From IMG/VR virus record IMGVR_UViG_3300031758_000478, positions 1-26,755 of that record: a stretch of DNA of 26,755 bases; one strand, given 5' to 3'. The notes under the pieces are model-generated. The model ran no database searches and had not been told where the DNA came from. It saw only the letters and a list, made by a program, of their open reading frames with translations. Position numbers and translations under genes: made by a program. The DNA is from a virus. Below are positions 20,044 to 26,755 of this stretch, in pieces; position 1 is the first letter of the stretch, and each line of letters begins with the position of its first letter.

Positions 20044-20568
20044 TTAAAAAGGACTATCATTATCTTTTTCTTTCATTAACCAATATGAATATTGACGAAT
20101 AACTTCATCAGTAGTACCTTCAGCATAGTTGTTAATAAAATTATCTGTATCTGATTTTGTTCCACCAAATGTTTTTCTAAGACACGTTTTTAAATCTTCC
20201 AATCTATCAAACTCATCTCTTTGAAAATCCTGTCTTAGATTTTTTAGTCTGCGATTATAACTTAGACGAACTTCTCGTTCTTTTTCTTGTTTGGTTTCAA
20301 ATGTGAAATCACTATTACGTATTTCAGCTATTTCCTCAGCCATCCACCAATACTCATATTCAATATATTTGGAATATGGAGAATATTCAAAATCACCATT
20401 TTTGCATTTGTCCCAAATAGGAGTGTTTTGTTTTAGTGGTTTGTGAGTTGTGTATCGTCTGTGCCAATAAAACACATTGAATTTAGGTAATTTAGCGGGT
20501 TTTTTAGGACTTTTACCAATGGTTGTGTATGGTACTAATTCTTTTATAACATCTTTCGCTTTAATCAT
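20044..20568 (-). CDS. Unknown charged protein with its own promoter, upstream of dpdA (174 aa)
   Basis: 174 aa, not recognised. The N-terminal third is basic and Pro/Lys rich (GKSPKKPAKLPKFNVFYWHR), the middle aromatic and acidic (YSKYIEYEYWWMAEEIAEIR) and the rest helical with many Arg/Glu pairs (EREVRLSYNRRLKNLRQDF). It has no Cys-based metal site or membrane segment. The gene stands alone between two hairpins, with the promoter at 20575-20603 only 6 nt from the ATG. Position next to dpdA invites a role in DNA modification, but nothing in the sequence supports it directly. Confidence 0.75.
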   Translation of the reverse strand: MIKAKDVIKELVPYTTIGKSPKKPAKLPKFNVFYWHRRYTTHKPLKQNTPIWDKCKNGDFEYSPYSKYIEYEYWWMAEEIAEIRNSDFTFETKQEKEREVRLSYNRRLKNLRQDFQRDEFDRLEDLKTCLRKTFGGTKSDTDNFINNYAEGTTDEVIRQYSYWLMKEKDNDSPF

Positions 20569-20574
20569 ACTCTA

Positions 20575-20603
20575 AATATAATAAAGAAAGGCCCGAAGGC
20601 CAA
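20575..20603 (-). promoter_or_regulatory. Promoter of the 174-aa gene (TTGGCC-N17-TATATT)
   Basis: TTGGCC (20598-20603) and TATATT (20575-20580) on the minus strand, 17 nt apart, then TAGAGT and ATG at 20568. The predicted start site falls on the A of the ATG. The -35 box shares four bases with the hairpin arm GGCC. Confidence 0.68.
20581..20603 (-). terminator. Terminator hairpin with TTCG tetraloop
   Basis: Minus strand: GGCC-TTCG-GGCC at 20590-20601, flanked by AAAGTTT upstream and TTTCTTTAT downstream; outer AAAG/CTTT can extend the stem. UUCG loops are exceptionally stable. It terminates the run of tagged small genes and overlaps the promoter of the next gene. Confidence 0.7.
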
Positions 20604-20626
20604 ACTTTATATATTTAATTATAATT

Positions 20627-20854
20627 TTATTTCATATTATTTAAAAAAGCAACCACATCTGGTATTTCATCTTTAAAGATGTACATTTGACTATGTACTC
20701 TATATCCATCATTTGAATCTAGTTTTGTAATCCATACACCTTTTTTATCACTTTTTAAAATAACAGTTTTGTTAGGACCAAGTTTAACAGTAGCCTCATT
20801 TAAAATTTTTTCTACTTCTTCTTTAATGATTTGCTTAAGTTCAGATTTTTTCAT
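20627..20854 (-). CDS. Small protein with MKKSEL-type N-terminal tag (75 aa)
   Basis: 75 aa. The first 20 residues, MKKSELKQIIKEEVEKILNE, followed by Ala21, are almost the same as in the next gene upstream (MKKSELRQIIKEEVDKVLKE). The tag ends in L-N-E, a T4-type prohead protease signature. The remaining 55 residues form a predicted small beta domain (TVKLGPNKTVILKSDKKG, VWITKLDSNDGYRVHSQMY) with a C-terminal helix. It is not recognised. The stop of the upstream gene is 4 bp away. If the tag is cut off after Glu20 the mature protein would be about 6 kDa, similar in size to T4 internal peptides or proteins. Confidence 0.75.
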   Translation of the reverse strand: MKKSELKQIIKEEVEKILNEATVKLGPNKTVILKSDKKGVWITKLDSNDGYRVHSQMYIFKDEIPDVVAFLNNMK

Positions 20855-20858
20855 TATA

Positions 20859-21473
20859 TTATTTATTCATTAATAGGTAGTAGTCTTCTAGTACATCTCT
20901 TGTTTTTTTAGTAGGCTTATCATCATAATAGTCTGCTGCAAAGTGAAGAAGGATCTTATCACCATCTATCTTTACTATGTCAGCGAACAGTAAATCATTC
21001 ATTCTAACAATCTCATCACCAACTTTAAGTTTAGTTTGAGGTGTTATTCTTGTCCACTTACCAGCCTTAAACTCCTTTTTTGCTCCATAATTTGCCCAGT
21101 TTGGTATTGCAGTTGGGTCTATGTCATTTTTGATATATGCAATCACATCATCAACAGACTTTTGCATTACATCATTATTACGTCCACCAGCCCCTATTAC
21201 ATTATTAGCTAATTGCTCTGCGGAGTTCATTCGCTTATTCTGTCCTATCTTTTTAAAACCTAGTTTGTAGATAGCGGTAAATAGGTTTATGGTATCCTTT
21301 TTGACTTTAGGATTTTTTGGAAACTTGTTAAAGCGTTCCATAGCTTTGGTAATGATGTTTTTCCACTCATCGCCAGGATTGTTAAAGTCATATGTACTTG
21401 GTATTGATGATGCTTCTTTTAATACCTTATCTACTTCTTCTTTGATGATTTGTCTTAGTTCTGATTTTTTCAT
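20859..21473 (-). CDS. Protein with MKKSEL-type N-terminal tag (204 aa)
   Basis: 204 aa. The tag MKKSELRQIIKEEVDKVLKE (1-20, then Ala21) ends in L-K-E. The body has a helical part (NIITKAMERFNKFPKNPKVKK, TINLFTAIYKLGFKKIGQNK) and, near residue 140-190, a beta part (WTRITPQTKLKVGDEIVRMN, ADIVKIDGDKILLHFAADYY) that resembles a small SH3-like barrel. The N-terminal body is basic, consistent with DNA contact. Not recognised as a whole. Its 5' flank carries the leftover nrdA 3' end (21505-21591), which shows that this gene once followed an nrdA gene directly. Confidence 0.77.
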   Translation of the reverse strand: MKKSELRQIIKEEVDKVLKEASSIPSTYDFNNPGDEWKNIITKAMERFNKFPKNPKVKKDTINLFTAIYKLGFKKIGQNKRMNSAEQLANNVIGAGGRNNDVMQKSVDDVIAYIKNDIDPTAIPNWANYGAKKEFKAGKWTRITPQTKLKVGDEIVRMNDLLFADIVKIDGDKILLHFAADYYDDKPTKKTRDVLEDYYLLMNK

Positions 21474-21480
21474 TTTTTTT

Positions 21481-21591
21481 TATTAAATGTTTATCATACA
21501 TATTTTATCCTTCACAAGAAACGCATTCTGATAATCTTTGTAAGTTATCTCCTCTTAATACTGATTCTGTACGTAGATAATATAATGTTTT
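21481..21591. repeat. Long direct repeat, copy 1 (old nrdA end plus leader)
   Basis: About 100 of 111 positions are identical to 22101-22211 at a fixed offset of 620 bp. It covers the last 28 codons of nrdA, the stop, and the short leader before a tagged gene. Similarity continues less strictly into the tag codons. Confidence 0.85.
21505..21591 (-). pseudogene. Second copy of the nrdA 3' end (28 codons)
   Basis: The minus strand encodes KTLYYLRTESVLRGDNLQ and then RLSECVSCEG before TAA at 21505-21507. This is the same as the NrdA C-terminus except for one Ile-to-Val change. Nine base differences fall in eight codons and seven of these codons are synonymous. The fragment keeps the Tyr-Tyr radical pair and the C-x-x-C tail, but has no start and no upstream nrdA sequence. 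The pattern suggests it is the end of another functional nrdA allele, left behind by recombination, not a decaying tandem copy. Confidence 0.85.
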
Positions 21592-21745
21592 TAGATACAA
21601 TCTGTTTTGTAGCTGGATCAGCAAACTTGCGTTTCTCTGTATCTAATTTAGCTACATAGTCTTTTGTACTAGTAAACCATTCTTTAATATCCGTTAAAAT
21701 ATCATCAAGTTTTTCTGGGCTTTTAGCTATTATTCTATATGCCAT
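21545..21745 (-). CDS. Small protein, probably truncated at a recombination junction (66 aa)
   Basis: 66 aa. The first 50 residues (MAYRIIAKSPEKLDDILTD, then IKEWFTSTKDYVAKLDTEKR) look like a real charged alpha/beta protein. The last 16 (NIILSTYRISIKRR region) are an out-of-frame reading of the nrdA remnant. The original C-terminus was therefore probably lost when the 21505-21591 segment was joined to it. It starts 22 bp after the stop of the 21768 gene. Not recognised; it may be nonfunctional. Confidence 0.5.
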   Translation of the reverse strand: MAYRIIAKSPEKLDDILTDIKEWFTSTKDYVAKLDTEKRKFADPATKQIVSKNIILSTYRISIKRR

Positions 21746-21767
21746 TACGTTGCTTTTTTATATTAAA

Positions 21768-22094
21768 TTACTTTAACATTTTTAATAATACTGCCGCAGC
21801 TTTCTGTTGTGCAGTTACTGGAGCTTCTGCAGTATCACGTAGATTGTCATATGCTTTAATTAGTTTACTATCGCCGCTATCATATACAGCATCAGATGAA
21901 TTGCCTAATTTATCAATGATATTGTCAGTCATATCTTCACCTTTAGCGGTACCAGCCAAAATGTCTGTTACATTGTCTTTAAGATATTCATTATCGTAAT
22001 ACGATAATGATTCGTTAATAGTCTTTTTCGTATTTTCACGCAATACATTGCGAACTTCTTCGCGGATGAGTTTTTTAAATTCTGATACTTTCAT
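21768..22094 (-). CDS. Small protein with MKVSEF-type N-terminal tag, downstream of nrdA (108 aa)
   Basis: 108 aa from the ATG at 22094; a longer frame from 22121 would add MYNKHLIKK, but the tag start aligns with the other two tagged genes. The tag MKVSEFKKLIREEVRNVLRE (1-20, then Asn21) ends in L-R-E. The body is helical and polar (TINESLSYYDNEYLKDNVTD, ILAGTAKGEDMTDNIIDKLG, ending VTAQQKAAAVLLKMLK). Not recognised. The gene lies in the segment between the two nrdA-end repeats, so it probably arrived with the present nrdA 3' end. Confidence 0.72.
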   Translation of the reverse strand: MKVSEFKKLIREEVRNVLRENTKKTINESLSYYDNEYLKDNVTDILAGTAKGEDMTDNIIDKLGNSSDAVYDSGDSKLIKAYDNLRDTAEAPVTAQQKAAAVLLKMLK

Positions 22095-22100
22095 TTTTTT

Positions 22101-22211
22101 TATTAAATGTTTATTATACATATATTATCCCTCACAAGAGATACATTCTGATAGTCGTTGTAAATTGTCTCCTCTTAATACTGATTCAGTACGTAGATAA
22201 TATAATGTTTT
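22101..22211. repeat. Long direct repeat, copy 2 (3' end of the intact nrdA plus leader)
   Basis: Counterpart of 21481-21591, inside and just after the intact nrdA gene. Confidence 0.85.
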
Positions 22212-23849
22212 AATTCCTTGTTTCCAAGCCTCTTTATGTACTTGACTAATCCATTTTGGTGTATCATTTGGATCAAAACATAAATTTAATGAAATTGCTT
22301 GGTCTACATATTGTTGTCTGATACCATTTTGTTTTACAATTTCCAACTGGTTGATTTCTTTGAATGTTAAGAATACTTCTTTTTCTTCAGCGGTTAGAAT
22401 ATAATCTGGTAAGCCATAAACAGAACCTTGATCTTTTAAGATTTGTTCCCAAACACTATCAATGTTGTATCCTTTTTTCTCTAATACTGCCTCTAGTGTT
22501 TTATTACGTTTAATAAACACACCTTTTGCTGTTTTTAGATTATAAACATTAGCAGGAATAGGTTCAATTGAAGGTGATACACCTCCTGAAATATGAGCAT
22601 TTGATACTGTAGGTGCCGGTGCTAGTAAGTGAGTATGTCTTAGACCTGTACCTTTACACCATTCTGGTTCACCATATAGTTCTGCTTGATCTTTAGATGC
22701 TTTAATTGCTTCTTTTTGAATGAAATCAAACATCATTCTAGTATAAGAGTTAGCTTGAATACCTACAAACGGCAATCCTTTTTGTTGTAAAAATGTATGC
22801 CAACCTAAAACACCTAATCCAATTGCTCTACCTTTAGTAGCTGAACGAACTGTGTTTTCCATAAATTTAACATTCTTAGCTCTATCAATAAATTCTTGAA
22901 GTACACCTTCTAAGAACCAAATTGATAATTCAGGTAATGTCATTCCATTTTCGAACTTATAGTCTTTCCATTCTTCCCAACGAGCCAAATTTAAAGATGA
23001 TAAACAGCAAATAAATGAGTGTAATTCATCTGTATATAAAGCAATCTCAGTACAAATGTTAGTCATTGATACTTTTAGATTGTTTTGCTTATATGCTTCA
23101 GGATTTGTATTATTAATATTGTCTTCAAACATAAGATAAGGCTCACCTGTCTCTAAACGTGTCTTAAGAATTTCACCCCATATCTTTAATGATTTAGGAT
23201 CCTTATCTTCTAGCTTATTCATAAAAGTATCATCAATAACAACACATTGATGAAGATTTAGACATTGACGATTAACATCACCTTTTGGTCTTCTAATTTG
23301 TAAAAATTCTTCAATATCTGGGTGATTAATACTTAGATTAACAGAAGCTGCTCCTCTACGAACACTACCTTGGTTAGTGGCTAAGATAGTTGAATCATAA
23401 ATTTTAGCCCATGGAACTACACCTTCTGATACACCATTGTCTCTAATAGCTTTACCTCTACCTCTAATACGAGATAAACCGATTCCAACTCCTCCACCTT
23501 GAGAAGATAATCTCATTAATTCAGAGTTTGCATCTGCAATACCTTCAATGCTATCACCTACATCAATTCCAAAACATGAAATTGGCATTCCACGTTCAGT
23601 ACCCATGTTTGATAATACTGGTGATGCTAAGCATAACCAATTTTTAACTATCGCCTCGTAAAAGAATGGTTGTAAATCTTTACGTTTTAGACGGCGAGCA
23701 GCAAATTTACTTACTCTTTTATAAGCATCAAATACATCTTCATCAGGTAGTAAATACCCTTTAGAAATCATACTTATTGCTATTTCATCCATCCATTCAG
23801 GATAATGTTTCCCCTTAACCCAATTGCTTGTGTCTACTTGTATACTCAT
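22125..23849 (-). CDS. nrdA: Ribonucleotide reductase class I, large subunit
   Basis: 574 aa. It reduces ribonucleoside diphosphates to deoxy forms with NrdB. SCFGIDVGDS (Cys92), the radical loop SMTNICTEIALY (Asn264, Cys266, Glu268), ICCLSSLNLAR with the second redox Cys at 281-282, the Tyr550-Tyr551 pair in KTLYYLRTESV and the C-terminal Cys569-x-x-Cys572 are all present. It lacks the N-terminal ATP-cone of E. coli NrdA (761 aa), so dATP inhibition through that domain is absent, as in many phage enzymes. It lies 13 bp after nrdB. Its 3' end is duplicated 620 bp downstream. The two thioredoxins in the window are likely reductants. Confidence 0.96.
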   Translation of the reverse strand: MSIQVDTSNWVKGKHYPEWMDEIAISMISKGYLLPDEDVFDAYKRVSKFAARRLKRKDLQPFFYEAIVKNWLCLASPVLSNMGTERGMPISCFGIDVGDSIEGIADANSELMRLSSQGGGVGIGLSRIRGRGKAIRDNGVSEGVVPWAKIYDSTILATNQGSVRRGAASVNLSINHPDIEEFLQIRRPKGDVNRQCLNLHQCVVIDDTFMNKLEDKDPKSLKIWGEILKTRLETGEPYLMFEDNINNTNPEAYKQNNLKVSMTNICTEIALYTDELHSFICCLSSLNLARWEEWKDYKFENGMTLPELSIWFLEGVLQEFIDRAKNVKFMENTVRSATKGRAIGLGVLGWHTFLQQKGLPFVGIQANSYTRMMFDFIQKEAIKASKDQAELYGEPEWCKGTGLRHTHLLAPAPTVSNAHISGGVSPSIEPIPANVYNLKTAKGVFIKRNKTLEAVLEKKGYNIDSVWEQILKDQGSVYGLPDYILTAEEKEVFLTFKEINQLEIVKQNGIRQQYVDQAISLNLCFDPNDTPKWISQVHKEAWKQGIKTLYYLRTESVLRGDNLQRLSECISCEG

Positions 23850-23862
23850 AATTTTTTGTGTT

Positions 23863-24813
23863 TTATAAATCGTCCCAATCCGCAGTTGACTTAGCGTATG
23901 ACGTTACGCGTCCTGCAAAGAAATCTTGATGTGTTTTACCTGATGTTAAATGACCAAACCATTCAATTTGTTTTAATAGATTAGGATCAATATCGTTATA
24001 GATTGCTTTATATCCTAATTCAATCATTTTTTCGTTAGCACGGGCTTTGATATAGTTTTTTAATTGTTCTTTATTTAAACCTTCAATATCACCCATCTCA
24101 AATGCTTTATCAATAAAATCAAATTCTAATTGTACTGATAAGTTACATGCTTCAATTATTTTATCTCTTAATTCTTCAGTATTTAATTCTGGTTGTTCTT
24201 CTAATAGTGTTCTGAATAACCAGCATCCTGCTTTAGAGTGTAATGATTCATCTCTAACACTCCATTCTACAATTTGACCTGTACCTTTCATTAAGTTTCG
24301 TAGTTGGAAACTCATTAGAATAGCAAATGATGAAAATAAATTTACACCCTCAGTGAATGCTGAAAATATAGCCAATGATACTGCTTTATCTTCTAATGTT
24401 TCACCTGGTGTTTCTACTAAGCGATCAATTTTAGCTTTTGATACTTCATCTTCTAAAAATGCTCTAAAATCATCTAAACCTAATTCTTCATTTAAACGAG
24501 CATATGCTTCGGCATGTATTGATTCAAAATCAGCAAACACACGAGCCATTGCTTGGATTTCAGGTTTTGGGAACCAAACAGATACTTTAGTTGACCAATA
24601 ATCATTAACGTGTACTTCTGTTTGTGCAAACGATTTTAAAATGTTACCTATTAGATTCTTTTCAGATTCATTTAACTTTAGTTTCCAGTCATTCAAATCT
24701 GATGCGAGTGGAACTTCATCTGCTAGCCAATGTGCTCTATGTTGGTCTTTATAAAAGTCAAACGCTGTTTGATATTCAAATGGTTTGTAATAATTGCGGG
24801 GTTCAATAATCAT
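23863..24813 (-). CDS. nrdB: Ribonucleotide reductase class I, small subunit
   Basis: 316 aa. The di-iron ligands are visible: Glu66 in AQTEVHVNDYW, Glu97 and His100 in FESIHAEAYARL, Glu155 in FTEGVNLF, and Glu189 with His192 in RDESLHSKAG. Tyr104, seven residues after Glu97, is in the place of the radical-bearing Tyr122 of E. coli NrdB, so the usual tyrosyl radical is expected. The C-terminal tail STADWDDL fits the peptide that docks on NrdA. The start overlaps the helicase stop by 4 bp (ATGA), coupling dNTP synthesis to a replication gene. Confidence 0.96.
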   Translation of the reverse strand: MIIEPRNYYKPFEYQTAFDFYKDQHRAHWLADEVPLASDLNDWKLKLNESEKNLIGNILKSFAQTEVHVNDYWSTKVSVWFPKPEIQAMARVFADFESIHAEAYARLNEELGLDDFRAFLEDEVSKAKIDRLVETPGETLEDKAVSLAIFSAFTEGVNLFSSFAILMSFQLRNLMKGTGQIVEWSVRDESLHSKAGCWLFRTLLEEQPELNTEELRDKIIEACNLSVQLEFDFIDKAFEMGDIEGLNKEQLKNYIKARANEKMIELGYKAIYNDIDPNLLKQIEWFGHLTSGKTHQDFFAGRVTSYAKSTADWDDL

Positions 24814-26180
24814 AAATTGTCTTTAATTGAAAAAAATGCTTTTTGTAACTGTTCTCTTTCTAAATTTGTAACATCACTAAATTTATTCACTGGTTTTGAA
24901 GGATTAAAATTTGGTTCATCTTCATCATAATCATCAGTTATATCCATAATACCTGTTGATGTGTCTATTTTAGCTCCAAATGTCATACCGTCTCCACCAT
25001 ATCTGTTTTTCATAATATGAAAACGTCCAGTACCTGCGACTTTATCCTCTTTCTTGCGTGAGAGAGAAATAGCCACATCCGTAATCATGATTTTATCATA
25101 GCTACCTGCGGCTTTGTCGCCTTCGATGATATCATCTTTAGCGCCAGCACGATTAACTTGTGAAACACTCCAAACTGGAACTTTTAACTCACGAGCTAAT
25201 CCTTTTGTGCTTACATAAATATCATCAATTTCTTCTTTTCTATCACCTTTAGATCTTTTAGATCTTAACAAGTCCACATAGTCTATAATGATAAGATCTG
25301 GTTTCACACCTTGATCAATATTCTTTTTAATATGAGCTTCTATAGTTGAAATAGAAGCTTTACCTGGAGAATATTCTTTGATAATCAAATTACCTTCTAA
25401 TTTATCTACAGTGTCTTGTACTTTTTCTTTATAGTCATGAATTAAATTAACAGGTATTCCTGTAAAGAAAGCATCGTAACGTTTACCAACATAACTTTCA
25501 CTTAATTCAAGTGTATAGTGGATTACATTGTAACCCAATTTAACAGCCCAACCACCAAGTGCTATCAGTGACCAAGATTTACCACCTCCCGGATTACCGA
25601 ATATAAGACCAAAATCCCCATTCCCCAAACCTCCTTGGAATAGTTTATTAAAAGTGTCCCAAGGTGTTGGAATAACAATTCGTGACTCTTCTCGATATCT
25701 TGTTTCTACATCTTTATTATATTCTAATCCTAAATTCTTATCACCACCAGCTTTTAAAGCATTATCAACTAAATTTCTAATTGAATCATAATCACCTGCC
25801 TTCAATAATTCTACTGAAGTCATAAGTGCTTTTTTAAGTTGTTGGTTTTTACAAAAATTAGAAAACTCTTCTTCTACATATGCTAGATCATCTTCTGAAG
25901 CTTTGTATGCTTCTTTAAGCTGTTCTTTAATAGATAACTGAAGTATTTCATTGTCAATTTTCTTAACTTCAGTTTTAATAACATCCATTGATGGAGTTGT
26001 ATGATACTTAGTATAGTATTCTAATATTCTAGAGATAATCCATTTATGAGCGGAATTATCAAAATATTCTTCACTCAAGACATCATGGATGTTTATCAAA
26101 AACTCTTTATGTGTCAAAAGTGAGGACAGAACTTTAATTTGAAATCCTGTCCCATATTGGGCGAGTGTATTTAATGTCAT
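24810..26180 (-). CDS. Replicative DNA helicase, DnaB/gp41-like
   Basis: 456 aa. An N-terminal helical domain (1-110) is followed by the RecA-like motor: PTPWDTFNKLFQGGLGNGD (171-189), Walker A GNPGGGKS (195-202), HYTLELSE, Walker B PDLIIIDYVDLLRSKRS, VPVWSVSQVNRAG and the arginine-finger region RFHIMKNRYGGDGMTF. This is the SF4 replicative helicase layout; a hexamer unwinds DNA 5'-3' at the fork, working with a primase outside the window. The start has the AAATAAATAAAAGTTATG context, 9 bp after the exonuclease stop. The acidic C-terminal tail (DDYDEDEPNF) may contact partners. Confidence 0.95.
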   Translation of the reverse strand: MTLNTLAQYGTGFQIKVLSSLLTHKEFLINIHDVLSEEYFDNSAHKWIISRILEYYTKYHTTPSMDVIKTEVKKIDNEILQLSIKEQLKEAYKASEDDLAYVEEEFSNFCKNQQLKKALMTSVELLKAGDYDSIRNLVDNALKAGGDKNLGLEYNKDVETRYREESRIVIPTPWDTFNKLFQGGLGNGDFGLIFGNPGGGKSWSLIALGGWAVKLGYNVIHYTLELSESYVGKRYDAFFTGIPVNLIHDYKEKVQDTVDKLEGNLIIKEYSPGKASISTIEAHIKKNIDQGVKPDLIIIDYVDLLRSKRSKGDRKEEIDDIYVSTKGLARELKVPVWSVSQVNRAGAKDDIIEGDKAAGSYDKIMITDVAISLSRKKEDKVAGTGRFHIMKNRYGGDGMTFGAKIDTSTGIMDITDDYDEDEPNFNPSKPVNKFSDVTNLEREQLQKAFFSIKDNL

Positions 26181-26189
26181 AACTTTTAT

Positions 26190-26755
26190 TTATTTAAAAC
26201 TACTTAGTACTGTAAATGTATTTCTAATCCAATAGTCTACATTCTTTAAAATATTTCCTAAACCATCTTCATTATATAATTTAATAAATTCTGCTACTTT
26301 AAGTTTTTCAATAGGTTGTTCAACTATTGCTTCAACATACAATTTTTCATCTTCATCCATTAATGGATTACTAAGATTCATAATTTTATAGTTGTTACGA
26401 AGTTTTTCTTCCTCAAGTATTATTTTTGAATAAAGAACGTTTTCTTTATATTTAGTAGCACTTATTTCAAATATATCTTCTAAAGTGATTTTAGAATCAA
26501 CTAACTCAGGAAACAACTTAAATAATTTTTTAGGTCCTAATCCAGGAACACCTACTACTTTATCTGAATTATCTCCCATAAGCGTCTTATATAATATAAA
26601 ATTATAAGCTGGAAGGCCAAATTTTTCTTTAACTGCCTTTGGGGTGTAGAATTCTTTAATAATAGGACTATAAACTGTTATGTTATCATTTACAATTTGT
26701 AAAAAATCTTTATCTGCTGATACTATAGTTATCTTACTATTGTATTTAGTTGACA
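26190..26755 (-). CDS. 5'-3' exonuclease, FEN/T4 RNase H-like (5' end outside window)
   Basis: 188 codons are visible; the open frame continues to the window edge, well beyond the internal ATG at 26579. Upstream of that Met it reads KITIVSADKDFLQIVND and KEFYTPKAVKEKFGLP, followed by MGDNSDKVVGVPGLGPKKL. S-x-D-K-D-F and G-D-x-S-D-x-x-x-G-V-x-G-x-G-x-K are the metal site and helix-hairpin-helix of FEN-type nucleases. In T4, RNase H removes RNA primers from Okazaki fragments. The N-terminal metal-binding strand is off the window. The gene leads into the helicase with 9 bp between. Confidence 0.9.
   Translation of the reverse strand, partial: STKYNSKITIVSADKDFLQIVNDNITVYSPIIKEFYTPKAVKEKFGLPAYNFILYKTLMGDNSDKVVGVPGLGPKKLFKLFPELVDSKITLEDIFEISATKYKENVLYSKIILEEEKLRNNYKIMNLSNPLMDEDEKLYVEAIVEQPIEKLKVAEFIKLYNEDGLGNILKNVDYWIRNTFTVLSSFK

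Noticed and set aside
1-26755. tRNA genes
   Set aside because: Gaps between genes are mostly under 60 bp and none shows a cloverleaf or a CCA-type 3' end; none supported.

Overview
The window is a 26.8 kb stretch of a tailed phage genome, low in G+C and coding-dense, with every supported gene on the minus strand. Its replication genes are of the T4 type: sliding clamp (gp45-like), both clamp-loader subunits (gp44- and gp62-like), family B DNA polymerase (gp43-like), DnaB-type helicase (gp41-like) and a FEN/RNase H exonuclease. It is a distant T4-like phage. The host cannot be named from the sequence. Most starts lack a Shine-Dalgarno sequence, which would fit a Bacteroidota host, but the promoters I find look like ordinary sigma70 sites.

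Layout in the direction of transcription (high to low coordinates). 26755-22125: exonuclease (partial), helicase, NrdB, NrdA. 22101-20627: a recombined patch with three small genes that share an N-terminal tag and a leftover second nrdA 3' end. 20568-16647: unknown gene, DpdA-like transglycosylase, QueC, thioredoxin, QueD and small ORFs. 16598-13231: QueE, thioredoxin, hypoxanthine/guanine phosphoribosyltransferase, FolE, MazG-like enzyme and small ORFs. 13230-11405: a structural fibre cassette bounded by hairpins, with the tail end of a second, broken structural gene. 11391-7817: DNA polymerase split into two genes with two unrelated genes between. 7777-4171: sliding clamp, GroES, GroEL, small ORFs. 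4107-3214: possible ADP-ribosyltransferase. 3169-1: clamp loader, MazZ-like enzyme, Cas4-like nuclease, ribbon-helix-helix protein, start of a glycosyltransferase.

How it works together: FolE, QueD, QueE and QueC would make preQ0 from GTP, and the DpdA-like enzyme would exchange it for guanine in phage DNA. The phosphoribosyltransferase could recycle the released guanine. Ribonucleotide reductase, two thioredoxins and two nucleotide pyrophosphohydrolases shape the dNTP pool for the replisome.

The most unusual signals are: (1) six proteins with short N-terminal tags, each ending in [L/I]-x-E, the cleavage signature of the T4 prohead protease, which suggests a set of capsid-packaged, injected proteins; (2) a recurrent promoter, TTGGnn-N17-TATAwT, whose -35 box often lies inside a terminator-like hairpin and whose -10 box sits only 6-8 nt from the ATG, predicting almost leaderless mRNAs for clamp, clamp loader, polymerase and folE; (3) a recombination scar carrying a second, mostly synonymously diverged nrdA 3' end. 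Several genes too short for routine calling (51-59 codons) are also listed.
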